Positions 38,926 through 49,137 are shown, numbered from the stretch's first letter. The stretch: DNA of 64,000 bases from Symbiodinium natans (GCA_905221605.1 CAJNDS010002520.1:308501-372500); one strand, 5' to 3'. Numbers and translations: made by a program. The notes: generated by a model not told the origin, from the sequence alone.

Positions 38926-39026
38926 GTAAACCCTGGCATGGCTACCCTGACTCTCCACTTTCCTTAACCTCGCCTGCCCGGGCTCGTGGACACTTAACCA
39001 AAAAAAGGCTCAGCTGAACTTTTGAC

Positions 39027-39165
39027 ATGCTAGGCAGAAATCGGCTTCAGTTTCATTCTGAGTCTGACGCGGCCTGTTCAAAAAAAGACAGGTTGTTTGC
39101 GAACCCCCATGGCCTCGACCTTTCTACTCGCCTCATGTGTGGAGGGCCACAAGGCTGTGGAAGCC
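39027..39165 (+). CDS. Candidate coding segment
   Basis: Open frame with acceptor CGGCTTCAG (39048): SESDAACSKKDRLFANPHG and LDLSTRLMCGGPQGCGS. It runs into a 30-base C-run. Confidence 0.3.
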
Positions 39166-39284
39166 TTTTTTGCCCCACAACCCGCCCTCCCCCACCCCCC
39201 CCCCCCCCCCCCCCCCCCCCCCAAAAAAAGAATAGATAAAATAAGAAAATAATAATAATAATAATGAAACATATCAAAAACAAG

Positions 39285-39413
39285 CCTGGAGTTCCACAAA
39301 AACCTCGAACTCTGCGTGATCTCAGCCGTCTACTACCTCCAGATCGACTATGCAGCCTTGGACTGGATCAACCTGATGAACGAGTTCCAGCTGCCTCCTG
39401 GCGGCGTGATGAG
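39285..39413 (+). CDS. 42-codon internal exon
   Basis: LEFHKNLELCVISAVYYLQI, DYAALDWINLMNEFQLPPGG, VM, ending at GTTGTT. About 90 per cent of codons end in G or C, among the clearest coding signals in the window. The acceptor AAAACAAG is AT-rich after a (AAT)n tract. Not recognised. Confidence 0.65.
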
Positions 39414-39483
39414 GTTGTTAGGTTTCTGGTTCGGGCTCTGAGGGTCTTAGGCTGTTGATGCCCCTTTTTGAACTAGAAACTCT

Positions 39484-39484
39484 T

Positions 39485-39521
<37 letters not shown>

Positions 39522-39540
39522 ATATGTATATAGAGAGAGA
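39484..39540 (+). repeat. CT microsatellite
   Basis: (CT)n followed by GTATATATG and GAGAGAGAGG. Confidence 0.9.
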
Positions 39541-39803
39541 GGGGAAACTTGCAAAGAGCCAAGTTGAGCGTCACTAGAATTATGTGTCTTAACAGCAACC
39601 CCTTTCAAAGAAATCTCTAAAGTCCCGAAAGATGACCTCATCAACCCCCCCCCATATCCCGCCAAAAAAAGGTACTAGATTAAGACCTCCGAAGCTCGAG
39701 TCCCTCGAAACCCTAAGGAAGGACAGGGTCCGAGTAATAGTGCTCCCTGATACAGCCACCTCCCCTTGAACCAAACCGTAAAACCTAAAACCCTCAACTC
39801 TAA

Positions 39804-39894
39804 ACCCAAAGGCTCCTATGTGGTACCTTTTTGGGGTAGCATACTAGAATCCCCTATACCTAGCCCAAAAGGAACTACATTGGAGCCTTTGGGT
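39804..39894. mobile_element. Family C inverted-repeat element
   Basis: ACCCAAAGGCTCCTATGTGG left and TACATTGGAGCCTTTGGGT right; inner GGTACCTTTTTGGGG and CCCAAAAGGAAC also pair. 91 bp, near-palindromic. Confidence 0.65.
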
Positions 39895-40618
39895 AAACCC
39901 GAGTGCTGTGCAGTGCGACTGTGAGTCAGCTCGGCGGGTGGCCGAAAAAAAGACTCGATCCCACACAAGTACTCCAGGCCCACAGTCCCTAGAGGCTTAA
40001 ACAGGAGGTCTTCAGGCACCCTAAACCCTAAACCCTAAGCAGTCTGCAACTTGCATCCGAACTTTGGCCATTGTAACATCTGACCTTTTCCCCGTAAACG
40101 CTTGCGCACGGGTGGGAAAAAACAGCAAACCCTAAACCCCAAACCCCAATCCCCAAACCCTAAACCCTAAACGCTAGCGTCTTCCACGGAACAGCTCAGG
40201 CCATACCAAGTCTCGAGCTCAGGATTCTGGCGTTCGAATGCCACCCACCCACCCTTAAACCCCTAAGCCCTAAACCCCAAACCCTAAACCCTAAACCCCA
40301 AACCCTAAACCCTAACAACCCTAACCCGAAGGCTCAAACTAGGATCCTTTGGGGGTCATGTTTGGGTGGGGCTTAGGGTTTAGGGGTTTAGGGGTTTAGG
40401 GGTTTTGGGGTTTTGGGGTTTTGGGGTTTAGGGGTTTAGGGGTTTAAACAGGGTTTAGGGGTTTAGGGGTCTAGGGGTCTGCAGTGTCAGGGGGGTCATG
40501 TAGATTCACTCGGACCCAGACGTAGCCCCTTATTTTCTCTCATGAATCCCAGTTAAACCGCAAGGGTACCCTTTGTATTGCCAGGTTTGTCGTGGGTCTA
40601 GTTAAGGGCTGTATGTAG
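39895..40618. other. Telomere-repeat-rich spacer
   Basis: CCCTAAA/CCCCAAA runs at 40020-40040, 40130-40172 and 40255-40325, and a TTTAGGGG/TTTTGGGG array at 40371-40475. Contains two copies of the CAGCT..GCGGGTGG + A-run motif. No exon recognised. Confidence 0.6.
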
Positions 40619-41038
40619 GTGCACGAGGGTTTAGTTTCGAGTTTGCGGATACTGGTTTCTGTTTATGGTGGTGTCAATGTTCTGTCAGGTTCTGTTTATC
40701 CCGCAGGGCAGGAGATTGAAGAGTCTCGAGGTCTTGATGCTTCATGGGATGCGGGTTCAGAGTTTTTGGGCGTTTCTTCATCTCTTTGTTCCCGCAAAGA
40801 CGCCACAGGCTTATCGATAGCAGCATTAAGCCCATCCTTGTGCCTATGTCGCTGGGCTACCCTACTGAACTATCAGTTCGCACGCCTCAAGCGCCCCTTA
40901 AGATGCCGTTATCTGCTTGAGGTCTACGCAATCCTGTACTGCCTGATCGGATGCTCGGCTTGTCAAGCCCCTGTCTTTTGTCAAGACTCGCGTGTCTTTG
41001 AGGGCAGTTGTTGTGAGGATCCTCACGGTCAAGGGTAG
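40619..41038 (+). CDS. 139-codon ORF, unknown protein
   Basis: From GTG 40619 to TAG 41036-41038. It includes SSLRILVSVYGGVNVLSGSV, PAGQEIEESRGLDASWDAGS and RCRYLLEVYAILYCLIGCSA, the last perhaps a membrane helix. Ten Cys. No splice sites seen; codon bias moderate. Confidence 0.4.
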   Translation: MHEGLVSSLRILVSVYGGVNVLSGSVYPAGQEIEESRGLDASWDAGSEFLGVSSSLCSRKDATGLSIAALSPSLCLCRWATLLNYQFARLKRPLRCRYLLEVYAILYCLIGCSACQAPVFCQDSRVFEGSCCEDPHGQG

Positions 41039-41490
41039 CATCCCTCAGAAGAACTAGAGCCCGAAAGCCTATAAACTCCAACTCCAAACCCCCCTACATA
41101 CTAGCACCCTGATCCCCACATCCTCAAATCCCCGCAAGGACCCCAAAGCCGACCCCTAAACCCTAAACCCACAAACCCCACGCGGAAAAAGGATTGGGTG
41201 CTGTCGGTGCGACGTTGGTCGCCTGGGCAGGCATTCGGCTGAAGGCCCATGCGGCTTCCGTTAACACTTCATAGGGTTGCAGGCTTTGCAAGGCTTAAAG
41301 GGTCGTATATAGGGCCTAAAGAATGCTGCGGTGGATCTTAAGAGCATTGGGAGACCCGGCAGTAAACACCAAACAAGTGCAGGCAGGATCACGCAGCAGA
41401 GGGCACAAAAGGTCAGGCCTCCGGAGCATGTCATGTGGACAAGAGCTGAGATTGACTGAGTGACATGCGCCCGCGGTTTTTGAGTTGCAG

Positions 41491-41557
41491 TCTGCCACGG
41501 CAGGTTCGCAAAGCCAACGCGCCACCATTCCGGCTCGTGGAATGCCACTGGACCACG
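41491..41557 (+). CDS. Exon ending at telomere array
   Basis: TGAGTTGCAG precedes LPRQVRKANAPPFRLVECHW then TTN. Donor not evident before the CCCTAAA array at 41558. Confidence 0.4.
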
Positions 41558-41680
41558 AACCCTAAACCCTAAACCCTAAACCCTAAACCCTAAAACCCAA
41601 ACCCTAAACCCCAAACCCTAAACCCTACCACCATTTGAGCCCACCTGCAATTGCATCGAGCGCCCTGACTCCTCAAGCAG

Positions 41681-41745
41681 TTTGGCCCATACGAAAAAAG
41701 CGCTGGCATGTCACCCCTGAGCCTCCTTGGCCCCCCAAGTCTCCA
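41681..41745 (+). CDS. Exon before a variant telomere array
   Basis: TCCTCAAGCAG then FGPYEKSAGMSPLSLLGPPS, LQ. The frame runs into TTTAGGG sequence. Confidence 0.45.
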
Positions 41746-41751
41746 AGGATT

Positions 41752-41860
41752 TAGGGTTTATAGGGTTTAGGGTTTATAGGGTTTATAGGGTTTATAGGGT
41801 TTGTAGGGTTTATAGGGTTTAGAGGGTTTAGAGGGTTTTAGGGTTTATAGGGTTTTAGTG
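41752..41860 (+). repeat. Variant telomere array (TTTATAGGG)n
   Basis: About twelve 9-bp TTTATAGGG and TTTAGAGGG units, an expanded derivative of the heptamer. Confidence 0.85.
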
Positions 41861-42143
41861 TTTAGGGTGCCCTCCACGTCTCCAAGATGTAGTGCTTTCT
41901 GTTTGGGGCTTATCTCTGCTTGCATTTTGTCCTGTGAGTAAATGTTGACCCTAGCCACATTGCTTCCGATATTAGGGGTACAAGGGAATCTTACTATTTG
42001 GTGGGTCGATTAGGGGTCCCCTTTTTTCAGCAACCGCCACATATATGTCTATATATATATATGTATATCAAACAACACATATTTATTTATATGAATCCCG
42101 AAGCCCTAAACCTGACTTTCTGGTTTGGGTTCCCATCTTTGAG

Positions 42144-42202
42144 AGGCCCAAGGCCAGTCCCGTGGATGAACAGACACGGTGGCGCATCTGGCGTTTGAAA
42201 GG
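42144..42202 (+). CDS. Internal exon
   Basis: CCATCTTTGAG then RPKASPVDEQTRWRIWRLK and donor GTTTGT. Upstream bases in the same frame (VWVPIFE) are also coding-like, so the exon may start earlier. Confidence 0.5.
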
Positions 42203-42461
42203 GTTTGTAGCGTATGACCGACGAGGTTGGTCTTTGGTATATTTCAATATCTTCCTTATTTGTTATGAGGGTTCAAAGGGTTTCAAAGCCAACCCGGCAA
42301 AGAAGTTATGGCTTCAGGTTGGGTGGGCTTCATGGGGCTTGTCGGGCTTGCAGGGTTGAACAGGGTTTCGTAGGGTTTGTCGGGTGTAGGTTTATAGGGT
42401 TCACGGGGTGCATAGGGCCCTAAACCCTACTAAACCCTAAACCCTAAACCCCTGATGCAAG

Positions 42462-42857
42462 AGCGCTGAGGCTACGAGTTCATGTTCTGGTGGCCTGTGC
42501 CTGGGCAGGGCAAGTCCCCTTACTGACTGAAGCCATGTACCCCCTCAGTCAGAAGGTATCATACCCTACATGCTAGCCAGATGTCTTCCTTGAGGACCAA
42601 CTGAAGCCCTGAGTTTGGGGCTATGTACCCTGTACTACTATACTTCTCTTAAGGTATATGAACCATAAACCCTTTCAGGGTTCATTTGGTCCCCAAGGTT
42701 TTTGCCTTTTCTGGCAGGTCCGGAGCACATGGCAGGGTTGAAGTTTGAAGGTCTAACTGCAGCGAACAGGAAGCTTCACCTCCAGCCCAGCATACAGGTC
42801 CAATGTATCGAGCTGAGTTGCACATGTGCCATGCACGGCACGGAAACGCGGAAGTGA
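42462..42857 (+). CDS. Two exons, gene end
   Basis: Exon 42462-42513 (one frame ALRLRVHVLVACAWAGQ, another SAEATSSCSGGLCLGRA) ends at GTCCCC. Exon 42718-42857 after TTTTCTGGCAG reads PEHMAGLKFEGLTAANRKLH, LQPSIQVQCIELSCTCAMHG, TETRK and stops at TGA 42855-42857. Phase links them only in the second frame of the first exon. Confidence 0.5.
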
Positions 42858-43143
42858 ACTACGTGCGCTCTACCTCCACGTGGTCTCCTTATAAAATGTT
42901 CTCTGCAGTTAACTTCGGCAAGTAGGATCCAGTAGGTTACCCGGCCCCCTTCTTGGGTGTCAAATTCCTTGAATCCCCCCCCCTTGAACGAAAAAGGGTT
43001 CCCCTTTGGTTCAGGCTCAGAAGCACCAAGTCATGCTAGATCCTGGCTCCTGAAAATGTCCAAACTCAACCGAACGTACCCTTCAGAGAAAGCAAGGTGC
43101 CTGACTTGCTGGGGTTTAGGGTTTGCCTTCTTTTGCTCTGAAG

Positions 43144-43802
43144 GTCCAGGGCGTGTCCTTCGCGACAGTGCCCGTGGTGGTTGCCTGTGGCTTCATCAAG
43201 ATGCTGCGGCTGGACGCAGGGTTCGTTTTGAAACCCTCAACCCTGAACCCCAAACCCCAAACCCCAAACCCTAAACCCTAAACCCGAGGACGGTGTTCCG
43301 CAGGCATTGCAGCACTTTCAAAGGCAAGGCAGGCTCTTTGCATTCAGATAAGAGGGCACCTTCAACCGTCCGCCCTTCTCCTCACAACTTCAAGACCACC
43401 CCTACCTCTGCTTGGGGCTGGAGTTCCTATCCCCAAGCCGACATGGCCATTTCCCAAAATAGGGGTACCCCGAATATACCCCGTAAATACGATCGCTTAT
43501 GCCTTGTTATTTGCCCCCCTTTTTTCGGACACCCCCGCATCGTGCAAAAAAAAGCCTCTCCGAGGTTGCACCCCGATTTCAACTTCACCGGCGGCATCGC
43601 CTGCAAATACATGGAGACACTGGGCACAGAGCTTTGGGAGTTTACGAAACTAGGGGGGTTCCCCTAAAATAGACCCCCAACTAGTAGGATCCCCTTACAA
43701 TAAGGACCCCAAGAAGGTACCCCTAATATCGTAGACCCCATATTTTGCTTTGAGGCTCAGGATGTCTTACCAGACTCGTGGGTTCGGCGACTCAAACCTT
43801 GA
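43144..43802 (+). CDS. Three phase-matched exons; one intron is a family B element
   Basis: Exon 43144-43220 (VQGVSFATVPVVVACGFIKM, LRLDA) after TGCTCTGAAG; exon 43565-43639 (LHPDFNFTGGIACKYMETLG, TELW); exon 43755-about 43802 (LRMSYQTRGFGDSNLEA). Both junctions agree in phase and codons are G/C-ending. The first exon has a hydrophobic stretch. The second intron (43640-43754) opens with GTTTACGAAAC, the left end of family B. Not recognised. Confidence 0.65.
43640..43732 (+). mobile_element. Family B introner
   Basis: GTTTACGAAACTAGGGGGGT opens the intron and AATATCGTAGACCCC is the complementary right end; the acceptor TTGAG lies 22 bases further. Confidence 0.7.
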
Positions 43803-43936
43803 AGCCCCCCCCCCCCCCCCCCGGCTCAAAGAAAAGACACAAATACAGCAACTATATACTTGTTGAGTTATTTGGTTATTTATTCATGTTTATTATTAAT
43901 TTTGCGAGAAGTCTTGATTAATGTACTTGGATCATC

Positions 43937-44031
43937 CCCACCCCAAAGCTAACCAATGTGGGAGGGTCACTCCGGCTGCGGGGCCTCCCTGGCCGGTGGG
44001 ACACTTTGCGGGTGCACTGCGTGGAGGTTCA
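43937..44031 (+). CDS. Exon overlapping an inverted-repeat arm
   Basis: The frame reads IIPTPKLTNVGGSLRLRGLP and GRWDTLRVHCVEVH to a donor GTACTT, with G/C-ending codons. The last 23 bases are also part of the left arm of element I. Confidence 0.5.
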
Positions 44032-44241
44032 TGGTACTTCTTAGCCAACTATAGCACTATAGCTGTACTTATAACCCCACTTCTAAGCCCCTTAAGCGGC
44101 CAAATATGGTTATAAGCACAGTTACCACTTCTAAGCCCCTTAAGTGGCCTAATATGGTTATAATTACAAGGCTTATAAGTACAGTTCTAAGTACAGTTAT
44201 AATTGGTTAGTAAGTAGCATGGACCTCCAAGTGTGCACTCC
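44009..44241. mobile_element. Family I inverted-repeat element
   Basis: Left arm about 44009-44055 (GGTGCACTGCGTGGAGGTTC..) and right arm about 44197-44241 (..CATGGACCTCCAAGTGTGCA) are imperfect complements over some 45 bases. The interior has two copies of CTTCTAAGCCCCTTAAG.GGC. Confidence 0.6.
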
Positions 44242-44321
44242 AGGGATACTCAGTGGGATTCTCAGGCCAAAAGGTACACAGGCCAGAACCCAGGGAAGGA
44301 GACGTGTGGCTTAAAATCTAG

Positions 44322-44490
44322 CAACCCCTCGCCGAGGGCGTAGCAAAATCGTCCTGAAACCATGGCTGAAACACCAACAAGCCCTAAACCCTAAACACTA
44401 AACCCTAAAATCCACTCCTGAGGCTGGGCTCGCAGCAAGCTGACCCGAAGGCCGTCGTAGTAATTATTAATTGAATCTGGAGTTTTGGTA
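44322..44490 (+). CDS. Possible exons, strand uncertain
   Basis: After AAAATCTAG: TPRRGRSKIVLKPWLKHQQ. Later, after GGGCTCGCAG (44434), QADPKAVVVIIN and TGA. The opposite strand has a 99-codon frame (44391-44690) that is equally protein-like (GENAKTCLADCLWLGPEPER). Confidence 0.35.
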
Positions 44491-44747
44491 GGCTCAGATG
44501 GATTTCGCATCTTGCTAGCTTGGGGTCTCTGGAAGTGTATATGGACTGCAGCCACCACTATCCTGCAGTGCACAATTTTAGCATTTAAGCGTTCGGGTTC
44601 AGGGCCCAACCACAAACAATCCGCCAAGCAAGTTTTTGCATTTTCGCCCAAGTAGTGCTCCTTTAAGGGTTTTTGGGGGCCTGCTTTCAAGGTGGCAGCT
44701 ACATGTGATGGGTAGTATATTTTGGTAAGTATAGGATCCCATGGCAG

Positions 44748-44817
44748 GAAGCGGACCGGTGCCGTGAAGGGCGCACTGGCACCTGCTTCTTCGTGGCGGG
44801 GTTTCGGGCCTCAGCCG
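44748..44817 (+). CDS. Internal exon
   Basis: CATGGCAG then EADRCREGRTGTCFFVAGFR, ASA, donor GTTTAGGG (start of a TTTAGGG run). 23 codons, almost all G/C-ending. Confidence 0.6.
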
Positions 44818-45129
44818 GTTTAGGGTTTAGGGTTTAGGGTTTAGGGTTTCACTATTTGGGGTTGCATGTGGTAGCTTTCCGAAATTAGGGTCTTTGTTTG
44901 GGGGGGGTGTCTATTTCAATACATGGACTTATATATCTACAGCAGTCCAGCACGTAGATGTCTATGGGATCTAGAGTCTAGAGGCATAGCAGTGGGCCTC
45001 TCTCTGGTGCCCTGCAGCCATGATGCACAAAAGCAAAAGACTGTAGGGGGTATGGGAAGGAGCCTCATTGTCAATTAGGGGAAGTCAGGGATGAAGAGGG
45101 CATAGGGGAACCACTGACTACATCCTGAG

Positions 45130-45263
45130 ACCCACGGTCATGCCCCAAAAAAGCGAGGTTGCTCATGATGGTCTCTGGGAGCCGCATGATCATCCCGCGT
45201 CTCCGTGAAGTTGAGGACGGACTTGCTTCAGGGCGAAGAACTTTTGGGCAAAAGGTGGTGTAG
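45130..45263 (+). CDS. Terminal-type exon
   Basis: After CATCCTGAG: PKKARLLMMVSGSRMIIPRL then REVEDGLASGRRTFGQKVV and TAG 45261-45263. Basic, helical. Splice acceptor is weak. Confidence 0.4.
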
Positions 45264-45427
45264 AGGTTCCAGGCATAGGGTGTAATTAGCAGCTTGGAGG
45301 GTTTTGGCCTCTGGGTGTTTAGAGGGCTGTTACACTGCTACACCTTCGACTCTTGTGAATCGAGGCTGCAGTGGTTGTGTACAGGGTGTGTGATGGCATG
45401 CAGTAACCCTAAGTTTGGAAGGTTTTT

Positions 45428-45844
45428 CTACTTAGGTTTGCGAATAACTGCACGCGCTTGCGCGCACCGTCTCGGCAGCTGGGCCGGCCCAAGCCACGGG
45501 AGGTGCACGTACGCGGCTCTGGGTCGAGTAAAAGAACACCAGAGAGCAGCCGACTTGTAAGCCCGAAATCTTGAACCCGCTTCGTAAGTGAGCTCGGGGG
45601 ACGGAAAAGCTGGCTGAAGGACCCCTTGATTTTCCCTGTCTGCCTTTGTAAAGGCCTGCAGAAGTAGCAGTGCAAAACCTTCGGCGCACTTGTTGTCCGT
45701 GCTCGTGCTTGTGGGCAGGGCGTTGAGAAAGAAGGCGGCAAGAGAGGGAGGCAGCCAAAGGTCCCAGGAAGGTCGAGGGGCCATCCGACTACACCCCCTC
45801 AGAAAGGAGATCGTAGGTTTAGGAGGTGGGTGCCTTGGCGGCAA
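45428..45844 (-). CDS. Candidate minus-strand coding region
   Basis: A 138-codon minus frame (AEGFALLLLQAFTKADRENQ, SPELTYEAGSRFRAYKSAAL). All three minus frames are long here, so absence of stops is weak evidence. It would run against the prevailing gene direction. Confidence 0.25.
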   Translation of the reverse strand: MPPRHPPPKPTISFLRGCSRMAPRPSWDLWLPPSLAAFFLNALPTSTSTDNKCAEGFALLLLQAFTKADRENQGVLQPAFPSPELTYEAGSRFRAYKSAALWCSFTRPRAAYVHLPWLGPAQLPRRCAQARAVIRKPK

Positions 45845-45954
45845 ACCTCAAACCCCATCCCGCTGCTCCCATCTTGGCTTCCGTCGTGATTTACCAAGCT
45901 GACAAAAGTCGGTTCTTGCACGAAGCAGGTCACCCTAAACCCTAAACCCTAAAC

Positions 45955-46038
45955 ATGGTCTCAAGAAGCACACGAAGCTGGGACAAGGAGCAATACCTCC
46001 TGCAGCAGCCGACTCACCTCCTCAGCGACTTGGGCTAA
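45955..46038 (+). CDS. Small ORF or terminal exon
   Basis: MVSRSTRSWDKEQYLLQQPT then HLLSDLG and TAA 46036-46038, immediately after CCCTAAA units. The internal AG at 45964-45965 could be an acceptor. Codons are G/C-ending. Confidence 0.5.
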   Translation: MVSRSTRSWDKEQYLLQQPTHLLSDLG

Positions 46039-46582
46039 AGTAGCTAGAATCCAGCGGCTGAACCATGTGGACATGGCAAGAGTACCAGACTGCTGCAGCA
46101 TCAAAACCTAGACCACATCCTTGACAAGAGAGGAACTGTGCAGACTTAAATTGCTTTCCTCGCGCAACCGCACCCGAAAAGCCAAAACCCCCGACCAACC
46201 AAAATACGCCAAACTCTAACTTACAATCCGGCCCCCCCAAGGCAGAAAACGCACCCATATAATGTATATGTATATGTATATGTACATGTACATGTACATG
46301 TACATGTATATGTATATTTATATATATATATATATGTATATGTATATGTGTATGTATATGTATATGTATATGTAGATGTAGATGTATATGTACGTACATA
46401 TATATATATATATATTTTTTATTTATGTATTTATTTAGGTCGATAAATACATACGCAAATTCAGTTTTTTCTCAACATGCGTCCAGAGCAAGCAAGCGAC
46501 TGGGCAGTCAGCATCTTCGGCCGCCCCAGGTGGTTCATGTGAAGACCCCTTGCAAGTGTAGCTTAAACTGTTTCACCTAGCC
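46039..46582. other. Spacer with TATG/TACATG microsatellite
   Basis: 46260-46420 is TATGTATATG with TACATG and TAGATG variants. No exon. Confidence 0.7.
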
Positions 46583-49129
46583 ATGGATCCGGATCACTCG
46601 GTTCCAGGAGAATTCGACGCTGCTGGCATTGCCAGGGAGCCAGAAACCCCGCAGTCCGAAGATGGCCAGACTGAAGTTCAGCCGTCTTTCTCAGAGGAGT
46701 TCCCGTCAGTTCCCTAGTAATTCCCTCTATGGTGCCCTATAGGTCCCTATCGTGCTCTATCGTGTCCTATAGTACCCTATAGTTCCCTATAGTTCCCTAG
46801 AGCTCCCTATCTATGGCTCCCTACAGTTCCCTATAGTTCTGTATGGTACCCCTATAGTGCCCAGCCACGTTTCTCGGAGGAGACCCAGGAGTCAATGGAT
46901 AGTACACGTAGTGCCAAAGCAGCTCTGGAAATGCACCTTGCTGGAGTGACTGGATCGTTGTTAAGCAGCTTAAACGAAGTTAGGCTTTCTACTTGCAACA
47001 TCCCTTGCATAGCTGTTCGAACTTCGTTTGAGCTCCCTACTTGCAACCCAGGTGATCGCAAGGATGGAGGTAGTTAGGCCAGGCATCGTCCAAGCCGTTT
47101 GGGCTTGGCAGGCGCTCAGTTGCTTTGGCCGAGTCCTTCGTCTGGGCAGCACCGGGGTTCGAAGAAGCCTCGCCACCAATCGCATAGGTGAGTTTTGGAG
47201 TCATAGCTGGCATGGGCAGAAGTGGCGGAAGGTATGGACGGCCATGTACATGAAGAATACTCGAGCTGCCATGAGTGCCGCAACCTTGGGCTCCTTCGCG
47301 GTGTGCGTGCTTTTGTCGTCCGCTCTTCTGCCCCAAGTTCGATTCCAGGAGGACCCGCCCTACCCAGCAGAGCCTGGCTGGTGCCTTCTCACGGCTTTGG
47401 TGCTCTACTGCACGGTGTTTGTGTTCTGGCGGCCTGGAAGCCGCATTTTCCTAGATATTCTGTGCATAGATCAAGAGAATGCTGAGCTGAAGACGGAAGC
47501 ATTAGTCAGCATGGGGGCCTTTCTGAAGCGCTCAGACGCGTTGTTCGTCCTGTGGGACCCCTCTTACATACACCGCCTCTGGAGTCGAAGTTGCTTTCAG
47601 TATACGTTTTACATGTTTGGTTTCTTGCTTCTCTTGTTTCCTAAGATTGAAACTCACACAGAAAACATATATAGCTGTCCCCCAATACTGAACAGCCTAG
47701 GTGCGTGTTTGAGCTGGCGGCGTTTCTGCACAGTCGGCCGGCGGGCACGAAGGCAAAGCTTATCACAAGGCCGACCCAAGGGCCCCAACATGCCCCCAAA
47801 GTGCAGAAGAGCAATCAAAAAAAAGACCTGGGTCTATGAAACAGGAATCAGTTTCAGCAACATATCAAAAGGAAAATCTTCCATTAGGGGGGGGGGGGGG
47901 GGGGGAAAGGAAGGAAGGACAGAGGGAGGCGGGAAGGAAGGACGGAGGGAGCAAGTAAGTTTAGGTACTATTTAACAACTCTGGCTTTTAAGGGCCCCCA
48001 GGTAGGTGTTAATGTGCAGACTTGATGTTCGAGGCCCACTGTGCTTGGCCCGGTGTTCGTCTCCTTGCCGGCCGGCCTGTCCTTCGTTGCTACTTGCTGG
48101 TACTTATGGGGGAGTCGGGGGGTGAATCGAGTAACCCTTCTAGGGCGCTTTTCATGTTTTTACAGGGCTTTTTGTATGAAAAGAATGCTTTATAGGGCCA
48201 TATAAGGACAGTTGCAGGCGGCTTGGGGAAACTACTAGCGGGATGAATTCGCATGCACCAGCAAGGTATCGCCCCGACAGAAAGTTTGGCCTGGCCTTGG
48301 CTGCTGATGGCGGCGTTGGCTTTCGTGGGCTTCTACGCGTCTGTGGCTGCAATGCGTGCATACTACAGATCGGTGCAGGAGTTGCAGACGAAGTTGTCTC
48401 AGTTTAACATTGAAGATACCATGTGCTGGTGTTGCAGTCTAGACAACCACGGCAACATCGTTTGCGATCGGAAGGTCGTCTACCGCTACATCAGAGCATG
48501 GTTCGGCAGCTTTGAGAACTTCGAAGCGCAAGTGTGACAGTTTTGGATTGTCTCGTTGACCAGCTGTCGTCGCAGGTCTTTACATACAAGCAATGTGCGG
48601 CAGCATCTCTGCCAATGCTTTGGTCCACCTGGGATACCGTCGCCTCCATGTGCGATGCCCAATGGAAATATCATGGCGGCCAGATGCAAGTTGACCCGTA
48701 TTTTTGGGATTCGGTTTTCAGGAGACTGATCCGCGGAATGGCCTGGGCATTTGGCGTTTTGCCGATGCTTTTCTGCCTGGCGGCGAAGCTTTGCTTCCTG
48801 CTGCGGACCAGGCGTTGTGGGAAGTGCGGCGAAGTGCTGACGAACATTTGTTCATTCTCTTGGTCATGATCGCTTTGTTTGTGGGATGCTCGTTTTTCGA
48901 AAGCTGGTGCTGGGGCCCTCACTTCGACTTTGTGGAGAAAAATTCAAATGCTTGGTACGACTTGTTTCCGGGAACTTGCGCCTTCTTTGTTATCATGCTC
49001 TCACTCACGGGATTGACTTTTCTGTGCGTCGGTCCGATCAATTTGGCCGCCCATGTCCAGCAGAGATTCTGTGGCGAACTCCAAGCCTCCGTGAGCCCAG
49101 AAGCCGCACCTGAACCAGCTGGCAACTGA
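46583..49129 (+). CDS. SHSW-type dinoflagellate multi-membrane protein, frame-broken
   Basis: Parts in order: N-terminal exon from ATG 46583 (MDPDHSVPGEFDAAGIAR..); FSEETQESMDSTRSAKAALE (46860s); about 47065-47581 with FWSHSWHGQKWRK, two hydrophobic helices, FLDILCIDQENAELKTEALV and VLWDPSYIHRL; 47701-about 47830 with WCVFELAAFLHSR; 48253-49129 with two helices, IEDTMCWCCSLDNHGNIVC, DRKVVYRYIRAWFGSFENFE and later helices. Abundant dinoflagellate proteins share this motif order; SHSW and D..CI.Q vaguely recall TIR/HET folds, function unknown. Joining LW to CVFE needs intron 47582-47700 to be GA-AG. Two frame changes (near 48534 and 48810-48860) break the last part, so it may be a pseudogene. 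Confidence 0.7.
46705..46862 (+). repeat. Intron minisatellite of CCCTATAG units
   Basis: A 10-11-bp unit (TTCCCTATAG, GTCCCTATCG, TGCCCTATAG) repeats some 13 times. The tract is flanked by CAGCCGTCTTTCTCAGAGGA and CAGCCACGTTTCTCGGAGGA, an approximate direct repeat of exon-edge sequence. Confidence 0.8.
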
Positions 49130-49137
49130 GCGGCGCT

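Noticed and set aside
40225-40245. tRNA T-arm-like GGCGTTCGAATGCC
   Set aside because: The stem closes with a mismatched G and no acceptor, D or anticodon arm can be folded around it.
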